From: Paraphoma chrysanthemicola | Taxonomy: Eukaryota; Ascomycota; Dothideomycetes; Pleosporales; Phaeosphaeriaceae | Assembly (NCBI GenBank): GCA_020744225.1 | Contig: JAGMWG010000012.1 | Location: forward strand, 992,001-1,056,000 | Direction: 5' to 3' | Length of the DNA: 64,000 nt | Shown: positions 23,188 through 35,880 of the stretch, piece by piece | Numbering within the stretch: the stretch's first letter is position 1 | Layout of the letters: each line of letters begins with the position of its first letter | Position numbers and translations under genes: made by a program | The notes under the pieces: model-generated | What the model was told of the DNA's origin: nothing | Databases searched by the model: none | Seen by the model: only the letters and a program-made list of their open reading frames with translations

Positions 23188-23599
23188 TTTATTACGGTCG
23201 TCAATGCTTTGTGAGTTGATACAATTGTAAGGCGTTGCGGCGCATGGATGACGGCTGCCCACACACATGTCTGGGCACTTAAGAAATGTGTTTGAAAATC
23301 ATATCAGGCGAGAAGCTGATTGCATCTCATTGGCCTTGGAGTTTGAATTGCCTTGCTCGCTGTTTCCGAAAGTTTCATATGGTATGGACTGCAAGCGAGT
23401 CCCCTTTCGCGTTCTCTATTTCGCATTGATGGCCTTAGAGCCTCTTGCGCGGTTCTTCTTCTCCCGATCCCCTACTTTCAGGTTTGGGCATTTTTCTCTT
23501 CGCTACCATTATTGTAACAAAATGGACAACCACCACACATGCCCTCGCCGCATACGCGATCCACGAGTAGTTGAAGATCTAGCTGTTGATACATCTAAG

Positions 23600-23818
23600 C
23601 TAGCTCATTGTTAGATTTCTAGCACAGTCAGGACATGCGTAAATCCCAACCTCAATTATACTCACACCCGTGAAGAGGTTGTATGCAATGATCCAATTGT
23701 TATCGCAGCATTTCTGCTCGGTGAAGGATGTGACGTGGGTTTCGGTAACGATTGCGGGAATGCTGGCTGCGCAGGCGACTACAGCAGCGAGGAGGAAGAG
23801 AGTGGCTAGAATGCTCAT
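23600..23818 (-). CDS. Candidate small secreted protein
   Basis: A 72-residue frame opens with a convincing signal peptide (MSILATLFLLAAVVACAASIPA). The short mature part contains a cysteine pair (KCCDNNW) and a further CPDC. An alternative reading removes an intron from GTGAGT after ...YNLFTG, through CTGAC, to GCTAG, giving a shorter end (KSNNELA) and dropping the CPDC. Size, secretion signal and cysteines resemble fungal effector-like peptides, but nothing identifies a role. Transcript data would decide the 3' end. Confidence 0.4.
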   Translation of the reverse strand: MSILATLFLLAAVVACAASIPAIVTETHVTSFTEQKCCDNNWIIAYNLFTGVSIIEVGIYACPDCARNLTMS

Positions 23819-24511
23819 GTTGGTGTTATCGACAATCAGTTCAGATGCGGAAGTTGACTGAAGAAGTTGTTATACCCAGTGGATTGTGAGGGAGTCGGTG
23901 CCCAATGTGTTTGAGAACCTGATCTTGATCTAAAGCAGTGAGCGCCATTTGGCCATGAGTTGCCGGAGACTAGATATGCATGCTGATGCCTACAATCTCT
24001 GATTTTAGGAACGAGTGCCATGGAATTTCGATATTCGAATTGCGTGCCTGTTTCTCGAGTTGAGTCCTATGAAGATATGTAAAGACCTTCAGTGCCTCGT
24101 GGGCCATGTAGCTCTTGGCCTAGATAGACATGTTATCCCATCTCCAATCTGCGTGGCAGTTCTAGTCCACGCCGCGCATGAGCTCAAATGCTGTATCTTG
24201 GTGAACGTGAAGTTTTCCGCTTTCACCTCACGCCCTCGATCTGTTTGCTCTTTGCCTTCCTAGGTCTCTTCAGCTTGCTCTCAACGAGCTTTTTACTTCG
24301 ACGTCATAGCAAACGACTGCCCGCGAGCCTACCGCCATATCAACACCATATCAACGTGCACGTACCCCAGGATACAAAACACACACAAGCTCGAGCTAAA
24401 TATTGCTCTTCCCTTCACCTTCGACTCCCAATCCTTACCCTTCTCGCCAGTCAACTTTCGAGGCGCCTGTCAATCATTTACTCCAACTGAATAGTGCGCA
24501 GTCACTTCAAC
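23819..24511. other. Intergenic region
   Basis: Divergent promoters. The last 250 bases are CT-rich with CACACA and look like a 5' leader. Nothing else is seen. Confidence 0.4.
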
Positions 24512-26352
24512 ATGCGCATCTTCAAGCTCGTTCCGCTCGCGCTGGCGACTTTGCCGCTTGCTCTCGCCGGCAAGAAGGACACCCTCACGCTCAATGGCGC
24601 TCCCAAATCCACTGACGAGAACGCGGGTCCAGGCTCTTGCGCTCCGAGCAGACCTGAGCATCGACGTTGCGTCGACCAGAAGCTACAGTGGTGCAAGCCG
24701 ACTGGCTGGGCCACTGTCCAGGAGTGTTCCGGCGACCAGGAGTGTGCTATAGGCAAGGACATCAAGATGGGTGGCGAGTGTCGCGCTCGTTCACCTCCGA
24801 AGGACCTTCCTCCTATCGATCGCTCGACTGATGAGTTCCGGCTCAGCAAGCATCCCATCCAGACTTCTGAGACTCATGTGGTGACCTCTGTCGTCTTGGT
24901 GACTTCTGTCGTTACTGTCACGGCTAGCGTGAACGTGACCTCGACGGTCATGGCAAGCCAAGCCTCATCCTCGACTGGCCACAAATTGACCTCTTTGTCG
25001 CGGTCGATTCCCTTCTTCACACTCAGGCCGAGCTTGAACGTAACTTCGACGACCTTGGCATCTGTAATCACGTCTTCGGCCAACCACAACTTGACGACTT
25101 CAACTCGCCCGGTCTCGAACTCGACCCTGTCGGCGTCAACTCCTTCATCGTCGTCACCTGCCGAGGAGCCCGAGCGCTGCAGGGCCAACAGCCACCGCTG
25201 CTTCAACAACAACATCCAGGATTGCGTTCTCCAGGAGCATTGGGCTACCCGAGAGACCTGCAAGAATGGCACGACCTGTGAGGAGAACTGTGACCTTCGC
25301 GGAAATTGCAATCCTTACTGCAAGACTCCCACTCCGCCATCAGACGACAATCGTAATGAGTGCCCGATTAGCGCTACACGCTGCAACACCAACAAGATCC
25401 AGACGTGCAACGACGACAAGGTGTGGACTGACAAGGAAACCTGCGCCGCCGGTACCATCTGCACTGAGAACTGCTCTCGTTCCGGCTGCGTTCCATTCTG
25501 CCGCAGCAAGTCGAACCCAAATGCGCGGTTTCCGGAGTGTGAGCCTGGTCTCAAGAAGTGCGACGTCACCTTCACTCGACTCTTCCACTGCAACAAGGAT
25601 CGTGCTTGGGATACCGATGTAATCTGCGACACTGACAGCACGTGTATTAATGACTCCCCTGGCAAGGCTCACTGCGAGAAGCAAGATAAGACCTACACTC
25701 CTCCTCCCAAGCTTGCACGCAACGTGTATCAATTCTGCAAACCTGGCGAGCTGTCTTGCTCTGAGGACGGCTATCGTCTGATCGTATGCAATGCGGATGG
25801 CCAGTGGGAGACGAAGAAGAAGTGCGCTACCCCTGGCGACTGCCAAATCGACGGCCCTGGTGTCGCCCACTGCCAGCGCGGCGGCATCGATCCTCCCAAG
25901 CCCACTCGCGACGAATCAGTCCCTGAATGCTCACCCAAAGACCACGCCTGCGACACGGAGCGCCGCTTCCACTTCACATGCCAAGCCAACAGCACCTGGA
26001 ACGCCGGCACCCAATGTTTCGGTCCCGGCTGGTGCGCCGTGGACAAGACGGGTTTGACATGCACTGGGTTCCCGAGGTATGGCGGCCCAGGCGCTACATG
26101 CAATGGAGACTGCGAGTTTGATTATCTGTACTGTCTTGGTGCGTCGGAACATATGCCCGCGGTAAAGCAGCAGTGCTTCAACGCCATGTGTAAGAAGGAT
26201 ACGGTAAGTGGAGAGAAACTTGATGTGGTTTGAATGTGGTGCTAATGGTTTGATAGTGCATGGGTTGCGATCGGTGCCACTATATCCCTCCGTATGGCGC
26301 TCCGGTCAAGCCTGATCTGAGCACGCTGGTCAAGGCTCCAGAGGGAAATTAG
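24512..26352 (+). CDS. Secreted protein with six cysteine-rich modules
   Basis: Exons 24512-26203 and 26257-26352 give 595 residues. The intron has GTAAGT and TGCTAATG signals and joins KKDT to CMGCDRCHYIPP. A signal peptide (MRIFKLVPLALATLPLALA) is followed by module 1 (about residues 43-88), a Ser/Thr/Val-rich linker with N-glycosylation sequons, then modules 2-6 (about 225-530). Each module follows C-(x)n-C-(x)n-C...W...C...C...C, for example CNDDKVWTDKETCAAGTIC and CNADGQWETKKKCATPGDC. The C-W-C-C layout recalls small carbohydrate-binding modules. A wall- or chitin-binding role is inference. No catalytic domain is visible. Confidence 0.8.
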
Positions 26353-26953
26353 ACGGTGGAAAAGACGTGGTCGTAGCTAGTCTAATTGCGGGTATCGTGG
26401 TATCCAGACTTCTTGTAAGTGTTGGACAAACTGGTGACATGAAAGCTTCGTCCAGGCCGACGTCGAATAAATGTCTGGATAGAACATCAGTTCGCGAACT
26501 CGCTTGGTAGGCCCCTTGACTCACAAAAGTAGTGTTCCTGAATGATAAAGCCTTTTTTTTTTCGTTCATTGTGCTTGCCCTAGCTTGTGTGACCATGACT
26601 TAAGCAGTCGCGCGTTCCTTCCCGACGGACATCCGCTCACGTGTTCGAAATATCGTTTTCGTTTTAACAACTTCACCGCATCTTCTGTATCGGGGTCGGA
26701 TGTGTCACAGGCTTGATCCCTGGATAAAATAAACATCGACATCAGTGTCAAACAAATCAGGTATTGGCTATGATTGCCGCTGCCTTTACATTGACGCCTC
26801 ATTATCGTTGCCACAGTGGATTGAACACGGACCAATACAAACAAGGCTTGCGTCTATTCGACTTCTGATCTGTCCTCCAGCGCCTCGCTACGGTCTGCTA
26901 TGCAAATGATATGACTTTTATGTTGGCCTTGACTCAACCGTAATGTCGCTGGA
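26353..26953. other. Convergent 3' spacer
   Basis: Contains a T9 run near 26553 and no supported gene. Confidence 0.4.
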
Positions 26954-28314
26954 CTAGGAAGAACGCCCGAAGAGTCGTCGCACAATATAGCCAAGCGGTC
27001 CAAATAAAGGATATCGCGCGTTGGGGCCTCCGTTCCGTCCAAGCCAGAGAGCGTATGCGCCAACAAGAACAGCAACACCAACATACCCGTACCTGCGATA
27101 GAACCAGAGCTGCCGCCGGACGTAGAGCATGTTCTTTGCAGCGTGCCGCAAGGCCTGTTGCCTGCGAACGTCCTTCTCCTGTTGTTGAAAAAGTGTCTCT
27201 CCATCCTCCAGTGTCAGGCGATGCAGCTCGGAAACGGTAACAAATGTCTTGAGAACACTGGAGGTGGAGATCCTCCACCATTCCCAGCTGCGCAGTGACG
27301 CAGGCGGAAGCCTCTCATATAGCTCCAGCGTCCGTGCGATGTGAAACTCAACATCGAATGGTTGAGGCAGCTTTCCAAGCATGACGTAGAGAATATCCTC
27401 GTCCTCTTGATCAATTTCGAGAAGCTCTTCTCGCCTCGACAGCACGGCAGCTGCGAACAAGTAGATCGGCATGACGGCATCGCGCGCGAGGAAGAAGTCG
27501 AACAGCCTCGTGATATCCTTATAATCATGTATGTTGTGCGCAAACATGGTGATGGTGCCAGCGAGGGCAAACGACGGTTGGCTCTTCGGCAGATGCTCGT
27601 ACAGCTCGGGGTCAGCGGCGTGGAAGATGGGTCGCAGCAGCTCGAGCTGGGATATTGCGGGATCCAAGGTCGACAACATGAAGTCGCGAATGCGCAGCAG
27701 GCTCAGGCGGGCCACGGCAGCGGGGGCATCCTGTGCACCGAGGACAAGGAGGAAGACCTGCACGATGTCGTGGTAGCCCTGGAAGTAGCACAGCGTTGGG
27801 TGCTGGCGTAGCACTTCGAGGATGACATTGGAGAGCTCTTCCTTCCTACAATCAAGTTGCCTTTCAGATTCTGAAGGGCATTAGCAGGTTATACGCAAGC
27901 ACTCTTTTGCGGCTTTGGTACCGTTCTTGGGATAGTAAACGAAAGCACGGTTGACATCCAGGCCAACCTGATGCTCGTCTTTATGTGGAGGGAGCTTTTC
28001 CCAGGGTGGGCTTGTTGAGTCTTCCTTAGAGCAACCCAGCAGCAGAGGCCCTGCAGCTGTCAGTAATGCAACCAAATTCGTGACCGTGGCCGCATACAGG
28101 CTATGCGACGCAGGTCGTCGCTGATTAGGCCAGAGGTGCTGGTTGCTAGCTCCACCAGGGCTGCAAGATCGCGATCCTGGCACGCTGCAGTAATCAACGC
28201 CTCCTTCTCCTTCTCGGCCCGCGAGAGCTCGACTACGGGTGATGCTCGGGGCAGTGGTAGGCTGCTAGAGCTCGCTGAGCGCGACACAGCGCTGGAGGGA
28301 GTGCGTGATGCCAT
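26954..28314 (-). CDS. TBC-domain Rab GTPase-activating protein, Gyp8/TBC1D20-like
   Basis: Exons 28314-28098, 28050-27922 and 27870-26954 give 420 residues. The introns (47 and 51 nt) rejoin RRIAWPLLLGC and YYPKNESERQLDCRKEEL, both standard TBC segments. The dual-finger motifs are present: the arginine finger in LDVNRAF (about R107) and the glutamine finger in YFQGYHD (about Q146). After the TBC domain come a charged helix and a C-terminal membrane segment (YVGVAVLVGAYALWL), the arrangement of TBC1D20 and yeast Gyp8. These act on Rab1/Ypt1-type GTPases at the ER. The assignment is by architecture. Confidence 0.9.
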
Positions 28315-29397
28315 GACGGTGCCCGCATCTCGAGAACAAAATGCACTACCTCAGACAGGAGATGAAGCACGGTGACGTGGCTGCTGTACCCGAGCAAGCT
28401 GTGCGTAAAATTGTCGCAAGTGGTGGGAACGTGTTTAGGCTACATGACGTTTGTGTGATTGCGCGCAGATGCCCGGCGGTGGTTGCACGCGAGACCGGCG
28501 CGTCTTCACTGCCCCTGCCAGTTGAAAACGCTTGGCATCCCACCACGGTGAATGTGCACCTGTCAACGCCACCATCGCAGCGCGAACATATCGCGAACAC
28601 GTGAGACGTCGATATAATACACACGCCGCGGTTCGGATCTTTCCGTGTAGGCTACTCGCCGTCGGCCGCAACGTTGCATCCGCGTGCCGCACGCGCGCTG
28701 AGAGCTAAGCCACTCCCCTGCAGACTCCATTTGCATGCACCTCAAGTCAAGCACGGCAAAGAAGAGTCAGACCCTCACAACCCCCACCAGATCTTGCTTC
28801 GGCCACGGACCAGGTCCCCGGCTCCCTCTGCCACCCATTGGCAGGCCGCCACTAAATCAGATCGTGCTTTTCTTGCTGCACGATCGTGCCGCCTGCCCCT
28901 TCAGATCGACTAAAGCATCGGACATCACTGTCTCGACGACGTCGCCTGCTCTCTTATACCAGGCAGAGCCGACTATTGCTGGCTCACGGCATTACCTGGA
29001 CGCACTACAGCACTTTCTTGCAGACTGCAGTTCAGGGCATCCTGGCCGCCCGTCTCTTCATTCGTCCCCAGTTACCTGTCATCCACTCATCCTCAATCTA
29101 CCCTTGCGCCGGCTGTTGTGCGCGCCATTCCTTTCCTTGATTGCCCCTCACGGCTTCGCTGGAAGTCTTCGTGTTTCAATAGACCGGTCTGTCTGACAAG
29201 CAACGCCTGCTCGACCAGGCATCAACATGTCACACATCTTCTTCTCGTACATTGCGCCTTGGTCATCTGTCAAGCTGATCTGAGCTATTGGCAGTGCGCT
29301 TCTGCGCACCTGGGCAGCTCTCTTCGGGCTAGCGTCATCGAGATCCATCTTGTGTTTTGCCCGGCAGGCGCTACCTTTGTCGGAAGTTCGCCCCATC
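28315..29397. other. Divergent promoter region
   Basis: Upstream region shared by the Rab GAP and the Mms1-like gene. The 3' half is CT-rich and probably transcribed leader. No separate gene is supported. Confidence 0.45.
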
Positions 29398-32300
29398 ATG
29401 AATCAAATTCAAAACTTTGTCCTGGTCGACAATGAGTGGGTATCTAGGCCTTTAGACGTCTACCAGCTAATGGCTCAAGCCCGTGACACTGACACCGAAA
29501 TGCCCGAAGCTACGATCAGACCACCAGTAGAGGTGCCGGAACTCGGACTACTATCTAGAACACTGCTTGCGAGCCCGCTTTTCAAAGCCATACGACCAGC
29601 GAATATCCGTCACAAAGACTTCAATGACATTGTCTTGATAGGCGAGGATGCTGTACAGCTAAAGGAGATCCATCGCTATGGTCATCTTCGGCAAGTCGCG
29701 ACAAAATCTGACTTCAAAGGCCGCATACTCGCTTCTCGAGTGTTTGGAGAGGCCCGCGCTGTTCCTGTCAGCGTAGGCAGTCCCTTAGGCCGAACGCAGA
29801 CATTTCGCAGAGAAAGAAGGTCAATCACGGGCGATGAGGGATCTGCACTGCCGCCTGAGGTCGTGGTCCTCACTCTGACAAGTAGGACGCTCATGTTCCT
29901 GTGGGCGCAACACACACCCACAGGCGTAGTCTCATTCCGGCAAAGGACCGTCAGACTTCCGGCTGGCATATCTCAGTTCGATCGGTTCGGCGCGTTCCTT
30001 GCGATAGACGCCAAATGCCGCGCAATGGCGGTTGCTGCGCTAGAAGGACGCTTCATACTATATAAGACAAAATCCATGCAGGTATGGCGAAAGGACTTTC
30101 CAAACGAGCAAGACAGCACTCCAATCGAGGAGGAGCGCATCATTCACATAGAAGGCCGCATCATGCATATGGAATTTTTATCATCTGCGGATGCTTTCCA
30201 TGTCGTCCTTCTATTCATTGTTGTTTTGCATGGCAAGACGAGGATTACATGCTTCGACTGGGATTGCAGAGAAGATCTTAGCAAAGCTACTGCTCGAACA
30301 GAACGGGTTCTCGTCGACTTTGGTACGTTTAGAGGATTTTGCTCACCGTGGTATTAGGCTGACACTTTCAGAGGATCAGAATCCTGCTCTGCTCATACCG
30401 CTCACTCGTACGCCCGATTTCCTCCTAGTCTTCGATACACACATATCTGCCTATAAATACGTACTATCGGGCGCTCCTCGCCGCATACCAGTCTCCATCC
30501 ACGCGCCTAGTCTACCCTCTCTACTGCCTGGCGACAGCAAGCACCGTCCGCACTGGGTCGCATGGGACAAGGCCCCACGCAATCCAGATTTCCCCAAAGA
30601 AACATTCTATGTAGCAAGAGAAGACGGCCGGGTAATATATGTGGAGCAGGGTCCGGCCGGTAGTGTGGAGACCGAAGAAGCTGGCGACTGGCAGAACCGC
30701 ATCGATACGGCATTCGCATGCCTCAGTGTCGACAATTCCGAGCTTTCCCAACTGTATCCCGATGTGCTGATAGCAGGAGGCGCTGGCAATGATGGTCTGC
30801 TGTGTAAGGTTGGATCGTGGCCAGCCGAGTCTCCATATGCGTCATCGTACTTAGGCACCAACCAATTTGCAACCGTAGAGTCCATACCCAGCTGGGCTCC
30901 ATTGATGGACCTTTCCATTGCGCGTTTGTCCGGGACGAGGTCATCTCACGAACGTGACCGCTCTTCACTTTTCGTTGCCAATGGAGCTAGTCCACATGGT
31001 GAGGTCTCTGAGCTTCGATATGGCCTGCAGTCTTATGTTGATGCATCCTTCGGCAACATGGCTGGCACCACCGGTCTATGGCTTCTTGATCACGGCACAC
31101 GGAGGGTTGAGATCGATGGGAAGATGGTGAAGCAGCACGCTGTGATCTTCACCGTCACAATGCCTCCGGAGACGTTGCTGATACGACTCATCCGAACGCA
31201 ACGCGAAAGTGGTGGCGAATTCTCGGGTGCCTGGGAAGATGGTGCCTGGGAAGATGGTGCCTGGAAAGTGGAACAATTACCTACTCCGGATGATATCGCT
31301 GAAAACGGTGTGGTACGAGACGTAGAAACCATCGCAGCATGCCCGTGGAATGATAGTTTTGCGGTACAGGTTACCCGCAGAGAAGTGCGACTGTTGCGAA
31401 GACCCAACCTCGATTACAGCGATTCTATTGAGTACAGCAGTCCTCTCTTGTTGTCCGCCCTCAGACCTGGGTTTCCTTTCTTTGCAACTGTCTTGCGCGA
31501 GGCCAATCAGACTTACTTGGAGGCTGTACGCATCTCGCACGAAGGACGCCTGTTGAGAGACGCTCACGAGAATGCGAGGATGAAACTGGACTATGACCCG
31601 ACCTGCATAGAGCTCTTCGAATATGAAGGTGTGCAATTCATGTTTCTGAGCACCTTCGACTCCAAGATCTTCTTGTTGGCGATGAACGACCAAGGCCATC
31701 TGACTCCTCTGAATAAGCAACTCGAAAGTCCCACCATCGATGGTGCCAGTGTTTTGCTAGAGAGTGCAGTTCTGCTCTCTGGCCGGGACAGCCCCCTACT
31801 GGTTTGCGCCACGCGCAGTGGCTATCTTCTCAGCTGTTCGCTCACGTTCTCAGACCATGGCAAGTGCCTCTTTGTACTTCAATAACTCTTGCTGACAGAC
31901 GCAGATAACTTCCATTGTAATTGGAAGGCCTTACAGATGGGCACGACTTCGGCCAAAATCATGGCTAGCTCTACCGACACCTCCACAGCGTTTGTTTCGT
32001 GTGGCACCGACTTCTGTCGGGTTCGATGCTCGTGGAAGGACCCTTCAATGATTGAGGTTGACTCTATCTGGTTCACCGACAATTCGAACCTGGGATATGA
32101 ACAGGCTCCGGTTACAGCGGCATATCAGCTTCCGTCTAGCACAGACTTGGATGCGAACGGACGGAACCTCGGTGGCTTTTTGTTTGCCGTGGCCGGTGAT
32201 GCGTTTCTTTTCTCCCGGCTCGAGTCTGACATTGGATGGAACGACTCACCCTCATTGTCCCGCGATGATTGTCGGACTGTGCCACGGAAAATTCTCACTC

Positions 32301-33778
32301 GCTCTAAGCCTACGACCGTCACATACATCAAAGCACTACGCAAGTTGTTAGTCGCCAAGGTGGAGGCGCGGCAAGAACGGCCACCACCTCACGGGTACCG
32401 CGTCCTCGATTCAACGATAGCACTACTCAACGTACATGACGATGTAGCGTCTGAAGACCAAGAGATGAAACAGGAAGAAGAAATGCTTATACCAAAACGT
32501 GTTAGAGTTCAGCATGCGCTCAAACACGCCGAGCGTGTCTACTCGATCACCGAGTGGCCGTTCACTGATCACAGGAACAAGAAATACACCCTCATCATTG
32601 TAGGCACCGGATTTCCCACGAGCGCTGGCAAAGAGAAAGGAAGACGCTTGATCTTCAATCCGGGTAAATCTGGTTCGAAACTGGACATTATCAAAGAGTC
32701 TCAATTCGACGATCCGGTCTTCTGCACCGCAATCTTTGGAAATGAGACCACCGTGAGCGCGATTGGAAGGACGCTGACTTTCGACGTATTCAATTCCGAA
32801 GCAGGACTGTAAGCCATTCCTCTTTGATTATGATTGTGCTTGAAACTAACGTTTGACAGACTCAGCAAGCGCGCAACGGTGGAGCTGCCATCGCCCGGCA
32901 TACACATCAATGTTCGCGCTCCATTCGTCTACGTGTCGACACTGCAGCACTCACATCTCTGCTTTGAGGTTGTCGATGGACCATCAGAAGGAAAGTATGA
33001 ATTCAAGAGAGTATTCACGGATAGTCGGGAACGCCGATGCGCGTCTCACTTGGTCTGTGACGTCGCGGTTCCTCATGAGGAGGGATTAGCACACGCCGCG
33101 GTAGTTCTGGTCACGGATAAAACCGCTTCATCATTGACAGGTCTATACCATCCACCCGAACGTACTTACAAGAATGCGGCAGAGACCGTCTTCGAAGCAT
33201 GCCTACCTCATACAGTCGTGCGCATACAACAAGGCAACATTCGTCCTCCATGGCGCCGAACGAAAACATCAAACAAAACTCGGGGCAATGATGTACTCGT
33301 AGACGACATCATCGGGTCGTGCTCAGATGGCACGATTTACACTATCTCCATCCTCGGCGAACCTGCGCGACACCTTCTGCGCTTCTTCCAGAATCTGATC
33401 GAAGAAAAGGAGAAACGCGATCCAGCGAACCAGTACACATCAATCAACACACGTAATAATGCAATTTTCGACGTCCTTCAAAACGGTGCAGATGGGAATC
33501 AAGACGACAAAATCCGTGCCATGGACGTTGATCCAAGAGAGCGCGAACGCGGCCAAGCAGGACCGCGACACAAGCACATCGACGGCGATCTCGTCGGCAG
33601 ATGGCTTAGAGAAAGCGGAGACGTAGAAGCACTCTTAAAAGAGGGCACGGAAGACAATGTCCTGAGGCTCTTCGCGGATTTTGCGAAAGCGCTATGGGGC
33701 GATGAAGTCACTTCACATGACCAAGCCGTTGCCAAAACGAAGGAGTGGTTGGGCAAAGTGTTCATGCCTTTGTTCTAG
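29398..33778 (+). CDS. Mms1/CPSF160/DDB1-family beta-propeller protein
   Basis: Four exons, 29398-30322, 30372-31859, 31899-32808 and 32860-33778, give about 1413 residues. The N-terminal part (LLSRTLLASPLFKAI, RHKDFNDIVLIGEDAVQLKEI, DFKGRILASRVFG) matches fungal proteins annotated with an Mms1 N-terminal domain. The C-terminal third resembles the CPSF-A region, with GSCSDGTIYTISIL and a final helical part. Family members are large triple-propeller scaffolds for cullin-ligase DNA-damage responses, splicing or mRNA 3' processing. This one is closer to the Mms1/thermotolerance-type group than to Cft1 or Rse1, in my judgement. The second intron appears to be GC-AG and very short (39 nt, or 45 nt using the next acceptor). 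A GAWED triplication lies inside exon 2. Confidence 0.82.
31226..31270 (+). repeat. 15-bp in-frame tandem repeat, about 3 copies
   Basis: Unit GGTGCCTGGGAAGAT occurs twice exactly and a third time with changes. It encodes GAWED-GAWED-GAWKV in the Mms1-like protein, in a likely surface loop. Confidence 0.9.
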
Positions 33779-34685
33779 AGGATAGGGTTGGGTAGCATGG
33801 AGGGTGTTTTGGCATCTTGGATTAGATTGCGTGGGAGGATTTTTGAAGTCTTTGATGATCTGTTTCTTGATTTGACGATCATATAAATGTTTATGACCAA
33901 TGTCTTGCGAACGAAAATTGCAACCGCATGCTTTTGAGCTTACTTGCTGTAGAGTACCTCCCGTCATTGTCATCTGGTTTCAAAAGCTTGAAAGCAAGTT
34001 AATTCGCACTCGGCTTCGCCGTGACGCACTTGATTGTCGTTTCAAGCTCTGATCCAAAGATCCGGTGACCAAGTCAATATTTACATGCCAAACGATCCAC
34101 AGCGCCTTCCTCCGTATGCTGGATGTCATCTCGTGACTATCCATGTTCTTGGGAATCCTACATGCATGACTTCCAAGAAAGGGCACAATGAACCAATCGC
34201 ACATAATTCCACGCCTCATGGGGCGCGCGTAGCCAATCATATCCCATCTACGCGCCCTTTGAGCTTCACGGGGCGCGCATGGCCAATCGCTTTCTTACAC
34301 ATTGCAACAACGGTCAGTTGTAGGACATCGCTTCCGGGCAATTTACGATAGCTTAGTTTTTGTGGTGATGATGTGAATGTTGTGTCATTTCAATGTTGGT
34401 GGAGGAAAGATGCCCAAACGAGTGTGGTTCTATTGCTACGGGATCAAATGAGTAACTACCTACTACAATATGAAAACGTGCTCATGGGAAGTGGGAAGGG
34501 GAGTGGTGATGGGAAATTGGGAAAAGCAGTAAGGAGTGACCAAAACACATCCGAAAACGCCAAAGGAGATCCTCCGCGATACAATTTTCCCGTTCTTCAG
34601 CCTCGTTGCTCACCGCCTCCTTCCTGATCTTCAGCCTCGTCACTAACGCCCTGTCCTGCACGCTAGGACCAGCGAGAGAGGCCAT
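33779..34685. other. Convergent spacer with CCAAT-box cluster
   Basis: Lies between two gene 3' ends, yet holds three CCAATC boxes at about 34192, 34233 and 34283. No ORF is convincing. The element around 34181-34290 has a counterpart at 38496-38605. Confidence 0.5.
34218..34288 (+). repeat. 21-bp direct repeat with CCAAT box, two copies
   Basis: 34218-34238 and 34268-34288 share GGGGCGCGC, then a variable core, then GCCAATC, matching at about 18 of 21 positions. The copies start 50 bp apart. Confidence 0.7.
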
Positions 34686-35434
34686 CTACATATTCATTTT
34701 GTGGCCCTGCCTATGATGTGCGCGGACCTTGTCAGCTCGGTAGAAGGTCTTGTCGCAGTTCATAACGCAGCATTTGAACAGCGGTGGGCCATGCTTCTTC
34801 ATGTGACGACGGTAATCGCCAGCGCGCTTGAAGGTCTTGCTGCAGACTGGGCAAGTGTGACGCGACACGTCGGTAGGTTGCGATGGCGGAGGAGCAATTG
34901 CCTGAGGCAGGTTCGCCGGGGGATTGATCGAGGCTCCAGCCCCCAGGATATCGTAAGGCGTGGCGAATGCCCATGGCTGAGACAGATCAGACTCAACGGG
35001 AAAGCTGGGTCCAGCATCGGGGAACAAGTTGTAGTTGGACTCTAGCTCATATGGTAGCAATGGCTGTGCGCTGCTTGGTGGTAGTCCGTATGAATCCCAT
35101 GGTGTGGTTACATGTGTCGGAAAGTAACCGAAATTGGAGGCTGCGAGGTAATCGGTAGAAGGCAGCTGCTGCTCTAGAGGAACACTCGCTCCATAGCCTA
35201 GCTGGGTCTGTGCATGAGATGTGGTTACTGTGGCCAGTGTATTCGCTGGTGCATGAGCCGAATATGGTGCGCTAGACCATGCCGTGGCGCTGGCGCTCCT
35301 ATAGGTTCGAGATGCTGCACTCGCAGGACATGGAAAAAAGGCATACCTGCATTATGTTAAAAAAAAAAATACCTTGGATCCTGAGCCTCTCCGGTACAGG
35401 TGCCGGGTGGAGGCATATTGATTCCGTGATTCAT
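34686..35434 (-). CDS. Two-finger C2H2 zinc-finger protein (copy A)
   Basis: Exon 2 carries the frame upstream of the fingers from about 35346. Exon 1 (35434-35373) starts MNHGINMPPPG. The C-terminal pair of fingers is CPVCSKTFKRAGDYRRHMKKH and CCVMNCDKTFYRADKVRAHHRQGH, with the polypeptide ending just after. The N-terminal 170 residues are Tyr/Pro/Ser/Ala-rich and disordered, as in activation regions. It is probably a nuclear DNA-binding factor. The intron begins GTATTTTTTT and contains TTAAC. The nearest acceptor (GCAG at 35347) would make it only 26 nt. An acceptor at 35320 gives 53 nt and a 231-residue product, which I prefer. Homologous to the gene at 39136-39821. Confidence 0.7.
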
Positions 35435-35880
35435 GTCGAGTAGAAACGTTCGGGAGCTGTGCAGCGGAACGCTGGTGGCTGTTGCGACGAGAGATGAATC
35501 TAAGCTTGACTTATTGTTGCACGCGGTGTGCTTGGTGTGCTTGAACTGATTGAGCAAAAGAAAGGCTGAATTGACTGATGCGCAGAGGAGAGGGGAATCA
35601 TGAAGGAGGAGTCGCTGCACGCATGGGTGCTGGGCTATGAAGAGAGAAGTGAACGCGCTGCGGCTGAGAGGCGGCCGCACCTTCCTGGTTCATGCATGCC
35701 AATCAGCGTTCTCGCAAGCGCCCTTCGCCTTACCCCACAGCAGATCTGGCTACTAGTCACAGCAAGTTTGCATCCGTGGGCAGGACTCAGCGAGTGCTTC
35801 ATATCCCATATTTCAAATGTCAGGGCCAATGTGCAAAGTCCGTGTGGTTCCGCAGCATCGTTCGCATTCGCCGCGTGATT
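35435..35880. promoter_or_regulatory. Bidirectional promoter of pair A
   Basis: A 446-bp region between divergent starts. It contains a CCAATC box near 35698. The corresponding region of pair B (39822-40488) also contains CCAATC/GATTGG boxes. Co-expression of the pair is inferred from this arrangement. Confidence 0.45.
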
